In this document: piece by piece, positions 27,182-36,163 of the stretch
Position numbering within the stretch: the first letter of the stretch is position 1
How the letters are laid out: every line of letters starts with the position of its first letter
Source: JAFDZV01 sp035549015
GTDB lineage: Bacteria; Bacteroidota; Ignavibacteria; OLB7
DNA: 64,000 nucleotides
Assembly (NCBI GenBank): GCA_035549015.1
Contig: DASZRW010000007.1
Location: forward strand, 1-64,000
Direction of reading: 5' to 3'
Position numbers and translations under genes: made by a program
The notes under the pieces: generated by a model
Seen by the model: the letters and a program-made list of their open reading frames with translations, nothing else
What the model was told of the DNA's origin: nothing
The model's database searches: none

Positions 27182-27911
27182 CGCGCGAAGCTTCCGGCAG
27201 GCGATCGGGCCTTCGGTTTGCGGAACATGTCGACGATCGATCGGGCGGGGCATCCGGCAGGCCGGGTGCCCCGTTCGCGTCCGGTACGCCGGCGTTGCTT
27301 CCCTTGCAGAGTTCCGGTGCAATTCCCCGGTATCGGTGAGAAGAATTCGGGACTGCACTGTTTCACCAGCAAGCCCCGGCGGGCACGTGCGCGCGAGTGC
27401 GCGGCGGCCCAACCCGGGAACCGACCCCTCGTGAACCCGTGAAGGAACGATGCATCGAGCCAGAACCACTACCCCGTACCATTCAGCAGCCGGTTGTTGA
27501 TGTCCCGACGTTCAATGCCACACGCCATGCGGCGCCGAAGCGTGACGCGGTCGCGATGCGGGAACGGCCTGCGGTGGATTGCCGGCCGCGAGCGCCCGTG
27601 ATGCGCCCGGCGTGAACCCCGCGGTGCTCGCCGGACCGTGTGCAACGGGCCGGCGTGCCCGGAGCGGAGCGGTGAATCGGGAGTTGGCGATGGTACGGCT
27701 GGGAACCGTTTTCGTTGTGCGAGCCCCGGCCTGGAGCGTGCCGCTTCGCGGCATGGCCGGGTATGCCGACGGCGTTCCGATCGCTCCGGTATCTGCATCT
27801 CCTCGTGTGCGTGCGCTGATGGCGTTCACACAGGCTTCCAACAGCACGCCGGTTCGCGGCATCGATGCCGGGGACGTGCCGTGCAGGCAGCCTGTTCTAC
27901 CGGGTTGGACC
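27182..27911. other. Intergenic stretch after serS, no gene seen
   Basis: About 730 GC-rich bases between serS and a membrane glycosyltransferase gene. Open frames here lack family motifs. It contains a hairpin at 27247-27272. A stretch near 27305-27380 has GGTGCAATTCC and CACTGTTT fragments loosely reminiscent of a cobalamin riboswitch core, but the fit is too poor to call. Confidence 0.45.
27247..27272 (+). terminator. Hairpin downstream of serS, possible terminator
   Basis: GGGGCATCCGG pairs with CCGGGTGCCCC (one T-G wobble) around a CAGG loop, 65 nt after the serS stop codon. No T run follows, so a terminator role is uncertain. Confidence 0.5.
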
Positions 27912-29576
27912 ATGCAGCACACTTCCAGCGTTGGCACGGTTTCGTTGCCGTCGCGCATTCGCAATCACCCGCCTGCAATCCTGCTTCTTCTGTACGCGGC
28001 CTACGCCGCCGGATATATCTATCGTACGAGCTTCGTGGTGAACGGCAGGCGCTACTTCTGTCTGTTCGACGATGCCATGATCTCCATGCGATACGCGGCA
28101 CACCTGGCCGGCGGGGAGGGCCTGCTCTGGAACGCCGGCGGGGAGCGTGTGGAGGGGATCACCAATCCGCTCTGGACCATGATGATGGCGGCCTGCCATC
28201 TGCTTCCGGTTGAACCGCGGTTCATGAGTCTGGTTGTGCAGCTTGTCGGTGCGTTGCTGCTGGCGGCGAACCTCGTCGCCGTCTGGCGCATCGCGGCGCT
28301 CCTCTCCAACGGCTCGCGCGCCGCCGGCATCGCGGCCGTGGTGTTGACGGCGTTCTATCTGCCGCTCAATACCTGGGGGCTGCAGGGGATGGAGGTGAGC
28401 GCGCTGGCGCTGCTGGTGACCCTTGCCATGGAGCACGCGCTGCGTGCGCTGCACGACGTTCGTTTCACCGCCGTGCCGTTCGTGCTGCTCGGGGTTGCCA
28501 CCATGATCCGTCTGGATGCCGCCGTGCCGTTCGTGCTGATGACGATCTATCTCGCATGGAACGATGTGGTGCATCGCCGCCGCTATCTGCGCACCGGCCT
28601 GCTGATGCTCGTGTGCTGGGTGGTGCTTCAGACGGGGCTTCGCTGCTGGTACTACGGTGAGCTGCTTCCCAACACCTACTATCTGAAGATGACCGGCGTG
28701 CCGCTGCTCGTGCGGGTAACGCGCGGCGCGTACACGCTTGCGAAGTTCATCGTGACGATGAATCCGCTGCTGGCGGCCGCACCGGTACTGCTGGCGCTGA
28801 AGCGTCGGGACTATCGTCTCTGGTTGCCGCTGCTGCTGGTTGCGGCGCAGATGTGCTACAGCGTCTACGTGGGGGGCGATGCCTGGGAGTGGTGGGGCGG
28901 AAGCAATCGCTACATATCGATCGCCATGCCGGGGTTCATGATCGCCCTCGCGCTTGCGCTGGTGCGGACAGCGGAGGGATTGAAGCGCTGGATTGCGGAG
29001 GCCGGCATCGGACTGGAGCGGCTGAAGCGGGGAGTGACTCCGGCTCTGGTGGCAACGGTTGTTCTGATGCTGAACAGCATTCATGGGCATCAGGCGCTGG
29101 GGGAGATGTTCCTTCTGGCTCCGCCGCTGCATCATGCGGACAATGTTCTGAACGTTGAACGCGCGGAGCTGCTTGCGCGGGTTACCACGAGCGACGCTGT
29201 GATTGCAACCTGCACCGCCGGAACGCTTCCGTATTTCCTGGACAGGCCGATGGTGGATATCCTGGGCAAGAACGACAAGACGGTGGCGCGCGAGACGGCG
29301 CATCTGGATTCGGGGCTCGTGCGATTCATCCGCGTTACGCCCGGGCATCAGAAGTGGGACTATGCACATTCGATCGGAGATCTGCATCCCGATATCGTGG
29401 TGGATCTGTGGGGCGACGGAGGTGATGCCGGGACATATCTCCAGGAATACCTCACGGTACGCGTCTGCGGGCTGGATCTGCACGTGCGCCGGAACTCCCC
29501 TCGCATCTGCTGGGCGCTGGTGCGCCCGGTGACGGCGGAGCGCGGTTACGTGCTGGCGGCGGGTGCCGATCGATGA
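27912..29576 (+). CDS. GT-C fold membrane glycosyltransferase-like protein
   Basis: A 554-residue polytopic membrane protein with about ten hydrophobic helices. The first large loop has FDDAMISMRYAAHLAGGEGL followed by ERVEGITNPLW; the D53-D54 pair and this loop pattern are those of GT-C glycosyltransferases related to mycobacterial arabinofuranosyltransferase AftB and similar bacterial sugar transferases. Such enzymes use polyprenyl-phosphate sugars at the outer face of the inner membrane. The C-terminal 120 residues form a soluble domain containing YFLDRPMVDILGKND. The ATG at 27912 is chosen because upstream residues of the same frame (to 27579) are low-complexity and not membrane-like. The acceptor is unknown, and no polysaccharide gene cluster adjoins it. 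Confidence 0.8.
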   Translation: MQHTSSVGTVSLPSRIRNHPPAILLLLYAAYAAGYIYRTSFVVNGRRYFCLFDDAMISMRYAAHLAGGEGLLWNAGGERVEGITNPLWTMMMAACHLLPVEPRFMSLVVQLVGALLLAANLVAVWRIAALLSNGSRAAGIAAVVLTAFYLPLNTWGLQGMEVSALALLVTLAMEHALRALHDVRFTAVPFVLLGVATMIRLDAAVPFVLMTIYLAWNDVVHRRRYLRTGLLMLVCWVVLQTGLRCWYYGELLPNTYYLKMTGVPLLVRVTRGAYTLAKFIVTMNPLLAAAPVLLALKRRDYRLWLPLLLVAAQMCYSVYVGGDAWEWWGGSNRYISIAMPGFMIALALALVRTAEGLKRWIAEAGIGLERLKRGVTPALVATVVLMLNSIHGHQALGEMFLLAPPLHHADNVLNVERAELLARVTTSDAVIATCTAGTLPYFLDRPMVDILGKNDKTVARETAHLDSGLVRFIRVTPGHQKWDYAHSIGDLHPDIVVDLWGDGGDAGTYLQEYLTVRVCGLDLHVRRNSPRICWALVRPVTAERGYVLAAGADR

Positions 29577-29621
29577 GGTCCCGGCGCCGGTGAAGCGCGC
29601 AGGTGGCAGATGCATGGCCTG

Positions 29622-30404
29622 CTACATGCGCTGCGCCACGATCCATCCTTCGCGCACCACCGCGGCGGTGTTGTACAGGTTCAGGCGAACGGCGTGTTCA
29701 ACGTCGGCGCCGAAGCCGCGCGCGGCCAGCTCCCGGCCGCTTCCGCACTCTCGGATGATGCGCTGCAGATCGTTCCGCACGGCACCGAAGGCGGCGGCAC
29801 ATGTCTCCGCCTCCGGCGAGCGCGGGCGATCGATTCCGGCAATGATGGCGCCGGCCGCGAGGTAGTCCTCGATGGCGAACCGAAGCATCCCATCCTCGCC
29901 GGCTGCAGGCCAGCGCTCGCCGCAGGCAAGCACCGTAATCGCTCTGCTGCCGCTGGCCTCCTCCGTTGCCGCGCGTGCAACGGCGCCGGCATTCACCAGC
30001 GCCCCGACGAACAGGGCCGGAACGCTTGCGGCGTAGCGGCTGCAGGTTGCGCCGTTCGGCGAGGCGAGCACCGCGCGCGTACCTTCGGCGGCGCCGAGCC
30101 ACGAGAGCGGCGAGAGCGAAAAACGTCCACGCTCCGGAACATCGGCGCGACCCACGGCCGGCTCCGCACGGAGCAGCGATGCCAGCTCCACGGCGTTCTC
30201 GCCGTCGGCACAGGGGTGGATCGCCGCGCCGTGGTGCACTCCCGTTGCGGCTGCCGTGGAGAAGCTCAGTACGTCCACCACAATCAGGATATCACCGGCA
30301 TCGGCGGCGCGGCGCGCGCCGTCGCGGCCCCAGTCCAGACGGCATGCAAACCCCTCCTGCAGATGGGCGGGGTTCGTGCGGATCGTTTCGTCGCCATCGG
30401 TCAT
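29622..30404 (-). CDS. ComB-like 2-phosphosulfolactate phosphatase family protein
   Basis: A 260-residue soluble protein of the ComB family, whose archetype hydrolyses 2-phosphosulfolactate in coenzyme M synthesis; bacterial members may act on other phosphate esters. Family motifs seen are ILIVVDVLSFSTAAATG, ERGRFSLSPLSWLG, LASPNGATCSRYA, the VLACGERW segment, EDGMLRFAIEDYLAAGAII and the ending RLNLYNTAAVVREG. The start MTDGDETIRTN is preferred over ATGs up to 30461, without a visible Shine-Dalgarno sequence. It lies 106 nt downstream of a P-type ATPase gene on the same strand. No other coenzyme M or sulfolactate genes are in the window, so the substrate remains open. Confidence 0.83.
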   Translation of the reverse strand: MTDGDETIRTNPAHLQEGFACRLDWGRDGARRAADAGDILIVVDVLSFSTAAATGVHHGAAIHPCADGENAVELASLLRAEPAVGRADVPERGRFSLSPLSWLGAAEGTRAVLASPNGATCSRYAASVPALFVGALVNAGAVARAATEEASGSRAITVLACGERWPAAGEDGMLRFAIEDYLAAGAIIAGIDRPRSPEAETCAAAFGAVRNDLQRIIRECGSGRELAARGFGADVEHAVRLNLYNTAAVVREGWIVAQRM

Positions 30405-30510
30405 TGTGCAAACCCGGTGTGCGTTGATGGTCGGCATGGCGCCGATGATCGTGCCGGCCAATCGTGCCGGCCAATCGTGCCGGCCACAGGCCGTCCTCGA
30501 GGAGCGCCGG

Positions 30511-33321
30511 CTACCGGCCTCCCCTCTGTGCGTGCCGTGCCTTGGTTGCGTCGAATGCGCGGCCGGCCCACTTCCGCAGTTCCACCAGAAAAATCAGCGA
30601 GAGGCTGGCTCCCAGGCAGAGGAGCCACTCGCGGGCGGGGAGCGATGCAGTTTTCAGAAGAGGATGCATGAACGGCAGCTCCACCGCGGCAACCTGCAGC
30701 AGAATGGCGAGCGTGGTCACCAGGAGGAGCGGGATGTTGCTCGTTAACCCGATCTGGAAGAGCGAGTGATGGATGGCCCGTGAGTTGTGCACGTTCCAGA
30801 TCTGAAAGAGCGCCATGGTTGTGAACGCGGCCGTACGTGCAACGGTCATCACCGGCTCCGGGATGTTCTCCGAGAAGAGGTTGAAGCCGTGGTGATTCAG
30901 CACGGTCTCGAACACGTAGAGCGTTCCGAACATCATCACCAGGGCCGCACCGATGATCCGTTCCGCCATCTGCCAGTTCAGCAGGCCCTCGCTCCGTCCG
31001 CGCGGCGGCTCCATCATGATATCGCCGTGCTCCTTCTCGTATGCCAGCGGTATGGTGCTGGTGCCGTCGGTGACCAGATTGATCCAGAGCAGCTGCACCG
31101 CGATCACCGGGAGCGGGAAGCCCAGGATCACCGTGGCGCTGAGCGTGAGCACGCCGGCCAGCGACGTGCAGAGCACATAGAGCACCATGTGCTGCAGGTT
31201 CCGGAACATCACGCGCCCATAACGAATCGCGGAGACGATGGTGGCGAAGTTGTCGTCCTGGACGATCATCGCGGCCGCCTCCTTCGCCACATCGGTGCCG
31301 CTTCCCATCGCCACGCCGATGTCCGCCTGCTTCAGTGCCGGGGCATCGTTCACGCCGTCCCCGGTCATCGCAACCACGTCCCCATGCGACTGCATCTGCC
31401 TGACGATGCGGAGCTTGTGCTCCGGCGCGACGCGCGCGTAGACGTCGGTTCGTTCCACGGCATCCGCAAGGTCGTCATCGCTCATCGCCTGCAGCCGGTC
31501 GCCGGTAATCACCCGTGCGGGGCGCGAGCCGTTGAGCCCCAGCTGATCGGCGATGGAGGCGGCGGTGGCCGCGTGATCGCCCGTGATCATCACAACCTTG
31601 ATCCCCGCTTCGCGGGCGTCCATGACGGCGGCGCGCGCCTCGTCGCGCGGGGGATCCTCGATGCCGTGCAGGCCGGCGAACGTATAGCCGCCCGGCGCGG
31701 CAGGATCTGTATCCGCACGATCGGCATCCGCGTGATCGGCATCCGCGTGATCGTCCAGCGGCCGGAACGCCGTTGCGATCACGCGAAGTCCGTGCCGGGA
31801 AAGCTCCAGCGCCCGTTCCTCGATCCACGCGGTATCCAGCGGACGGATGCCTGCGGCACGCACCTCGCTGGCGCACATCGAAAGGATGCGTTCCGGCGAT
31901 CCCTTCACCAGCATGAAGGTGCCCCGCGCGCCGGCGATTCGCGAGGCCATGTACATCCGCTCGGACTCGAACGGGAGATCGATCGAGCCGGTCCATGTGT
32001 TGGCCTCCGCCCGAAGCAGGCCCGCTTTCTCGGCGGCGACGATCATTGCTCCCTCGGTTGGGTCGCCCACGAGTTCGCGCTCCCCCTTCTCGTTCTGCAC
32101 GAACGACGACTCCGTGCAGAACAGCCCCACGCGGAGCGTCCAGGCCAGCGGCTCCAGCGCCTGTGCATCCACCTCGGCCCCCTGTTCGTCGGTGATCGTT
32201 CCAGCCGGATCGAATCCGCCTCCGGTGACCGTGTAGATGCGGTTGTCGGTTGCAATCATCACCGTGGTCATCTGATTGCGCGTAAGCGTTCCGGTCTTGT
32301 CGGAGCAGACGATGGTGGTGGAGCCGAGAGTCTCGACGGCGTTCATCTTCCTGACGATCGCGCTGCGTCGCGCCATCTGGTAGACGCCGATGGAGAGCGC
32401 CACCGTGACGGCGATCGGCAGGCCTTCCGGTATGGCGGAGACGGCGAGCCCGATCGCGGTGAGAAGCATCTGCGTTGCATTGTATCCGCGCAGCAGGCCG
32501 AGCCCGAAGATCACGGTAATCGTAACGGCGATCGCAATTGCCATTACCTTCCCGAACTTCGCGAGCCGCTCCTGCAGCGGCGATACGGTCTCCGCCGCCT
32601 CGGCGATCCCCTTGGTGATCTTCCCGATCTCCGACGTGTCCCCTACGCCGGTCACCAGGCCATGGGCGCGCCCCTTGCGAACCGTTGTGCCGGCGTACGC
32701 CATCGTCACGCGATCGCCCAGCGGCGTTGCGTGCTCCAGCCGGGCCTCCGCATTCTTCACGGCCGGCATCGGCTCGCCGGTGAGCATGGACTCATCGATC
32801 GTGAGCTCGATTGCATCGATGAGCCGGATATCCGCCGGAACGCGGACGCCGCTTTCGAGCATCACGATGTCGCCGGTCGCAAGTTCCTCGGCCGGGATGG
32901 TTCGCTGCTCGCCGTTACGGGTTACGCGTGCGGTGGGTGCCGTGAGGCTCTTGACGGCATTGAGCCGTTCGCTCGCGCGTTGTTCCTGAACGTAGCCGAT
33001 GACGGCGTTGAACGTCACCACCACGAAGATCGTGATGGCCTCGGAGATGTCGGAGACCACGGAGGTGAGAACGGCCGCACCGAGGAGGATGAAGATCAGC
33101 GGGTTGTTGAACTGCTCCAGGAGCAGGGCCAGCCTGGACTTCCGCTTCGCCACGGGGAGCCGGTTGGCTCCGAAGCGTTCGCGCATTTCGGCAGCCTCCT
33201 CCGCTGTAAGGCCGCGGGCGGGATCGATATCGAGATCCTTCAGAAGGTTCTCCGGCCGCGAGGCGTGTGCCGTCCCGTGGATGGGAGGGGCCGTGGATGG
33301 GGAATCCGTTGGCTGAATCAT
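30511..33321 (-). CDS. Cation-transporting P-type ATPase (calcium-pump-like)
   Basis: A 936-residue type II P-type ATPase, by family resemblance an exporter of Ca2+ or another cation across the inner membrane. The N-terminal cation-ATPase domain (LLKDLDIDPARGLTAEEAAEMRERFG) leads into the first helices. The actuator motif is LTGEPMP, the phosphorylated aspartate is D341 in CSDKTGTLT, and the hinge motif is MTGDGVNDAPALK. The transport helix segment AIPEGLPIAVTVALSIGVYQMARR resembles PMA1/SERCA-like pumps. The C-terminus has four helices with VNLVTDGTSTIPLAYE-like sequence. At residues about 523-540, just before AGLHGIEDPPR, there is a low-complexity HADAD repeat insert. The downstream gene encodes a ComB-like protein. 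Confidence 0.92.
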   Translation of the reverse strand: MIQPTDSPSTAPPIHGTAHASRPENLLKDLDIDPARGLTAEEAAEMRERFGANRLPVAKRKSRLALLLEQFNNPLIFILLGAAVLTSVVSDISEAITIFVVVTFNAVIGYVQEQRASERLNAVKSLTAPTARVTRNGEQRTIPAEELATGDIVMLESGVRVPADIRLIDAIELTIDESMLTGEPMPAVKNAEARLEHATPLGDRVTMAYAGTTVRKGRAHGLVTGVGDTSEIGKITKGIAEAAETVSPLQERLAKFGKVMAIAIAVTITVIFGLGLLRGYNATQMLLTAIGLAVSAIPEGLPIAVTVALSIGVYQMARRSAIVRKMNAVETLGSTTIVCSDKTGTLTRNQMTTVMIATDNRIYTVTGGGFDPAGTITDEQGAEVDAQALEPLAWTLRVGLFCTESSFVQNEKGERELVGDPTEGAMIVAAEKAGLLRAEANTWTGSIDLPFESERMYMASRIAGARGTFMLVKGSPERILSMCASEVRAAGIRPLDTAWIEERALELSRHGLRVIATAFRPLDDHADADHADADRADTDPAAPGGYTFAGLHGIEDPPRDEARAAVMDAREAGIKVVMITGDHAATAASIADQLGLNGSRPARVITGDRLQAMSDDDLADAVERTDVYARVAPEHKLRIVRQMQSHGDVVAMTGDGVNDAPALKQADIGVAMGSGTDVAKEAAAMIVQDDNFATIVSAIRYGRVMFRNLQHMVLYVLCTSLAGVLTLSATVILGFPLPVIAVQLLWINLVTDGTSTIPLAYEKEHGDIMMEPPRGRSEGLLNWQMAERIIGAALVMMFGTLYVFETVLNHHGFNLFSENIPEPVMTVARTAAFTTMALFQIWNVHNSRAIHHSLFQIGLTSNIPLLLVTTLAILLQVAAVELPFMHPLLKTASLPAREWLLCLGASLSLIFLVELRKWAGRAFDATKARHAQRGGR
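31704..31757 (-). repeat. Tandem 15-bp repeat inside the P-type ATPase gene
   Basis: About three imperfect copies of the 15-bp unit GATCGGCATCCGCGT (plus strand) lie in frame and encode ADHAD/ADRAD pentapeptides of the ATPase at the junction of the nucleotide-binding and phosphorylation domains. The copies are almost identical at the DNA level, which suggests recent expansion by slippage. Confidence 0.75.
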
Positions 33322-33470
33322 GGATTTCTACAAATCGTGGGCCGATTTCGCAGGGGGCCGGCACTGCCGGCGCAGGAACTCCCCATGATACCGGTTCCCG
33401 ATCAATATCCCTCTCTCCGTCGATATGATGCGGACGCGGATTTTCACCAACGTGAAGCAGCACCATTTCC

Positions 33471-33478
33471 TATATTTG
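33471..33478 (+). promoter_or_regulatory. TAnnTTTG -7 promoter box of the M3 peptidase gene
   Basis: TATATTTG, an exact match to the Bacteroidota -7 consensus, 36 nt before the ATG at 33515. Confidence 0.55.
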
Positions 33479-33514
33479 ACGATTGACCTGTCGCAACAAT
33501 AACACATACAACAA

Positions 33515-35227
33515 ATGCAGTATAAGCACTATCCGAATCGGCCGGAGAAGTTGGAAGCCGACTATGCTCGCGAAGAGTACAAGGGGCTGATCGGCCGAAT
33601 CGACGCCGCTGAGGCATCGGAATCATCCGCCGAGTGGGTGCGGTTGTTCGCCGATTGGAATGCACTGAAGTCCTACATCAACGCCGAGGGAAGCCGAATC
33701 AGCTTCGCGCAGAGCCGGGATATGAGCGATCCGGTGCGTGAGGAAGCCGATCGCTACTACCGCGAGGAAGTGACTCCGGTTGCGGATGAAGGAAGCTCGC
33801 GCATGGTGAACGCTCTGTTGAAGAGCCGCCATCGTGCCGCTGTTGCCGAGCGTTTCGGCGGTCACCTGGTGCGTGTGCTCGAGACCACGGTGGAGCCGTT
33901 GGCGCCGGTGAACTCCGAATTGCGCGTGAAGGCGAGCGATCTCGTGAATCGCTACGAGAAGACGGTTGCCGCCGGCGAGGTGACGATCAACGGCAGGCAG
34001 GTGACGCTTGCGGTTGCACGGAACATGCAGAGTGCGGAGGATGCGGAAACCCGTCGCCAGGCATTCGAGGCCTATCGCCAGTGGTTCCTGGATCATCGGA
34101 CGGAGCTGGGGGGGATCTACGATGCGATGGTGAAGCTCCGGGACCAGATGGGGCGGAACCTTGGGCATGAGAACTATATCCCGCTTGGATACCTGGCTAT
34201 GGGGCGCACCGATTACGGTGCAGCCGAGGCCGCGAAGTTCCGCGACAGTGTCCGGCGTTACGCCGTGCCGCTTCAGAAGAAGCTGTACGAGCAGCAGGCA
34301 CATCGTCTCGGCATGCAGACGCTGCGCCCGTGGGATTCCGCATACGATCCGGCCCTGACTCTTCCGGCAGGTGTTGCCCCCGTGGAGACGCAGCTCGAAA
34401 AGGCACAGCGGGTGTTCGACCAGCTTTCCCCCGATCTCGCGGAGCACTTTACCCGGATGCGCCAGGAAGGACTGATCGATCTCGAGAACCGGAAGGGGAA
34501 GCAGGCGGGCGCCTACTGCACATCGTTCAGCGACGAAGGGCGGGTGGCGATCTTCTGCAATTCCACCGGCGACCAGGAGGACGTGGGGACGCTGATGCAC
34601 GAGATGGGGCACGCCTTCCAGGGATGGGAGAGCCAGCCGATCGAGTCCGTGGATCTTCAGTGGCCAACGTCCGATGCCTGCGAGATTCACTCCATGGGAA
34701 TGGAGTATCTGAGCATGCGGTTCATGACGGAGTTCTTCACCAGCGAACATGCGGAGAAGTTCCGCCGTCACCGGTGGAAGGATGCCGTGGAACTGCTCTG
34801 CTACATCTGCATCGTGGACGAGTTCCAGCACTGGGTGTACGAGCATGCCACCGCCACGATGGATGAGCGTGATGCCGCGTGGGACCGCATCTGGGACGTC
34901 TACAAGGATGGCCTGGACTTCAACGGTGTGGAGGCGTACAAGCATGCACGCTGGTATGCGCAGGGGCACATCTTCGCGTCGCCGTTCTACTATATCGACT
35001 ACGCAATTGCGGAGACGGGCGCGATGCAGCTCGCGTTGATCGACGCGGAGGACCACGCGAAGGCGTTGGATATCTACCTCAATCTCTGCCGCATCGGTGG
35101 AACGATGAGCGTGTTGAATATCTTCAAGACCGCCGGCCTCCGCTCGCCGTTCGATCCGGAGGTGATGCGCGATCTGATGGCGCATGCAGCCCGGGAGCTC
35201 GGGATCGAGGAGTCCGTGGCGGCGTGA
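33515..35227 (+). CDS. M3 family oligoendopeptidase
   Basis: A 570-residue zinc metallopeptidase of the M3 (thimet oligopeptidase/PepF-like) family, probably cytoplasmic and degrading short peptides. The zinc motif HEMGH is at residues 362-366 within MHEMGHAFQGWES, and the third ligand glutamate lies in DACEIHSMGMEYL. The large helical N-terminal domain, the GYLAMGRTDY segment and the C-terminal YYIDYAIAETGAMQLA region fit this family. No signal peptide is present. It is a single rightward gene with a TATATTTG box upstream and a hairpin terminator at 35290-35319 downstream. Confidence 0.92.
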   Translation: MQYKHYPNRPEKLEADYAREEYKGLIGRIDAAEASESSAEWVRLFADWNALKSYINAEGSRISFAQSRDMSDPVREEADRYYREEVTPVADEGSSRMVNALLKSRHRAAVAERFGGHLVRVLETTVEPLAPVNSELRVKASDLVNRYEKTVAAGEVTINGRQVTLAVARNMQSAEDAETRRQAFEAYRQWFLDHRTELGGIYDAMVKLRDQMGRNLGHENYIPLGYLAMGRTDYGAAEAAKFRDSVRRYAVPLQKKLYEQQAHRLGMQTLRPWDSAYDPALTLPAGVAPVETQLEKAQRVFDQLSPDLAEHFTRMRQEGLIDLENRKGKQAGAYCTSFSDEGRVAIFCNSTGDQEDVGTLMHEMGHAFQGWESQPIESVDLQWPTSDACEIHSMGMEYLSMRFMTEFFTSEHAEKFRRHRWKDAVELLCYICIVDEFQHWVYEHATATMDERDAAWDRIWDVYKDGLDFNGVEAYKHARWYAQGHIFASPFYYIDYAIAETGAMQLALIDAEDHAKALDIYLNLCRIGGTMSVLNIFKTAGLRSPFDPEVMRDLMAHAARELGIEESVAA

Positions 35228-35289
35228 GGATTACGCACTGAATGCCGCGCGGCACGCTGCGAAACATGCGACGAAGATGAAATAGAATG

Positions 35290-35319
35290 GGGATTCCGCT
35301 CTGCGGGATCCCCGTTTCG
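35290..35319 (+). terminator. Intrinsic terminator of the M3 peptidase gene
   Basis: GGGGATTCCGC pairs with GCGGGATCCCC around a TCT loop, then GTTTCGTT. It lies 62 nt after the stop codon and before the convergent response-regulator gene. Confidence 0.75.
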
Positions 35320-35356
35320 TTCATGTCGCCGGCCGGCAGGTGGATAGCCCGCCGCG

Positions 35357-36106
35357 TCAACCGCCCAGCATCCGTTTTACGTCGCGCACGCGCCGCCGCG
35401 CCGCCGGCAGCTCCGTGCCGTCATCCAGCCGGATCAGGTGCCGGCCGGCGAACCATGGAACGATCTCCTTCACGGCCGATGCGTTCACGATATGCGACCG
35501 GTGGGAGCGAATGAACATGCGCGGATCCAGCCGTGCCTCGATCTCATCCAGCGTGAACTCGATCAGGTGCGACCCGCCGGCCGTGTGCGCGTACACCAGC
35601 CTGTCGCGCGCCTCGATCCAGCGAACCTGGTCCAGCGGTACAACGCGCAGCCTGCGGCCCGCGCGAACAACGAGACGCGCAAGCGGCGCGGCGCTTCGTT
35701 CCCGCATCATCTCATCGATTCCCTGCGCTCCGCTGCGCCGCGCCTGCTCATCGTGCAGCCGCGCGAGTGCCATGTTCAAACGGCCGAGGCGAACCGGTTT
35801 GGTGAGATAGTCCAGCGCATGTACCTCGAATGCGCGGATGGCGAATCGATCGTAGGCGGTGACGAAGACGATCTGCGGGCGCGGGCTTCCAATCAGCTCC
35901 ACGACGTCGAACCCATCGAGCATGGGCATCTGAATATCCAGAAACACCACATCGGGCTTCAACTCATCGATCGCCGCAACCGCATCGGAGCCGTTGCCGC
36001 ACTCGGCGATCACGTCGATTGCCCCCTCCGCTTCGGCCAGCAGCATCCGGAAGCGCTCGCGCGCAAGCGCCTCATCGTCCACGATGATTGCTCGAAGTGT
36101 CTGCAT
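35357..36106 (-). CDS. LytTR family response regulator
   Basis: A 249-residue two-component response regulator. Residues 1-120 form a receiver domain with acidic D10/D11, phospho-acceptor D57 in VFLDIQMPMLDGF, the threonine in VFVTAYDRFAIRAF and the lysine in LDYLTKPVRL. Residues about 150-249 are a LytTR DNA-binding domain (VPLDQVRWIEARDRLVYAHT, FIRSHRSHIVNASAV). The start MQTLRAIIVDDE is preferred to the ATG at 36133. The gene lies 57 nt downstream of a LytS-like histidine kinase gene on the same strand, so the two form a cognate pair. Its target genes cannot be told from the sequence. Confidence 0.94.
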   Translation of the reverse strand: MQTLRAIIVDDEALARERFRMLLAEAEGAIDVIAECGNGSDAVAAIDELKPDVVFLDIQMPMLDGFDVVELIGSPRPQIVFVTAYDRFAIRAFEVHALDYLTKPVRLGRLNMALARLHDEQARRSGAQGIDEMMRERSAAPLARLVVRAGRRLRVVPLDQVRWIEARDRLVYAHTAGGSHLIEFTLDEIEARLDPRMFIRSHRSHIVNASAVKEIVPWFAGRHLIRLDDGTELPAARRRVRDVKRMLGG

Positions 36107-36163
36107 CAACGTTCGTGATTGGTTGCGAAGCACGTTCCAAATCCGGCGCGTCCGGGAACTCCT

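Noticed and set aside
27300..27385. Cobalamin-riboswitch-like fragments after serS
   Set aside because: GGTGCAATTCC and CACTGTTT occur in roughly the right order, but the conserved core and the AGCCAGGAGACC element are missing, and the next gene is over 500 nt away and not cobalamin-related.
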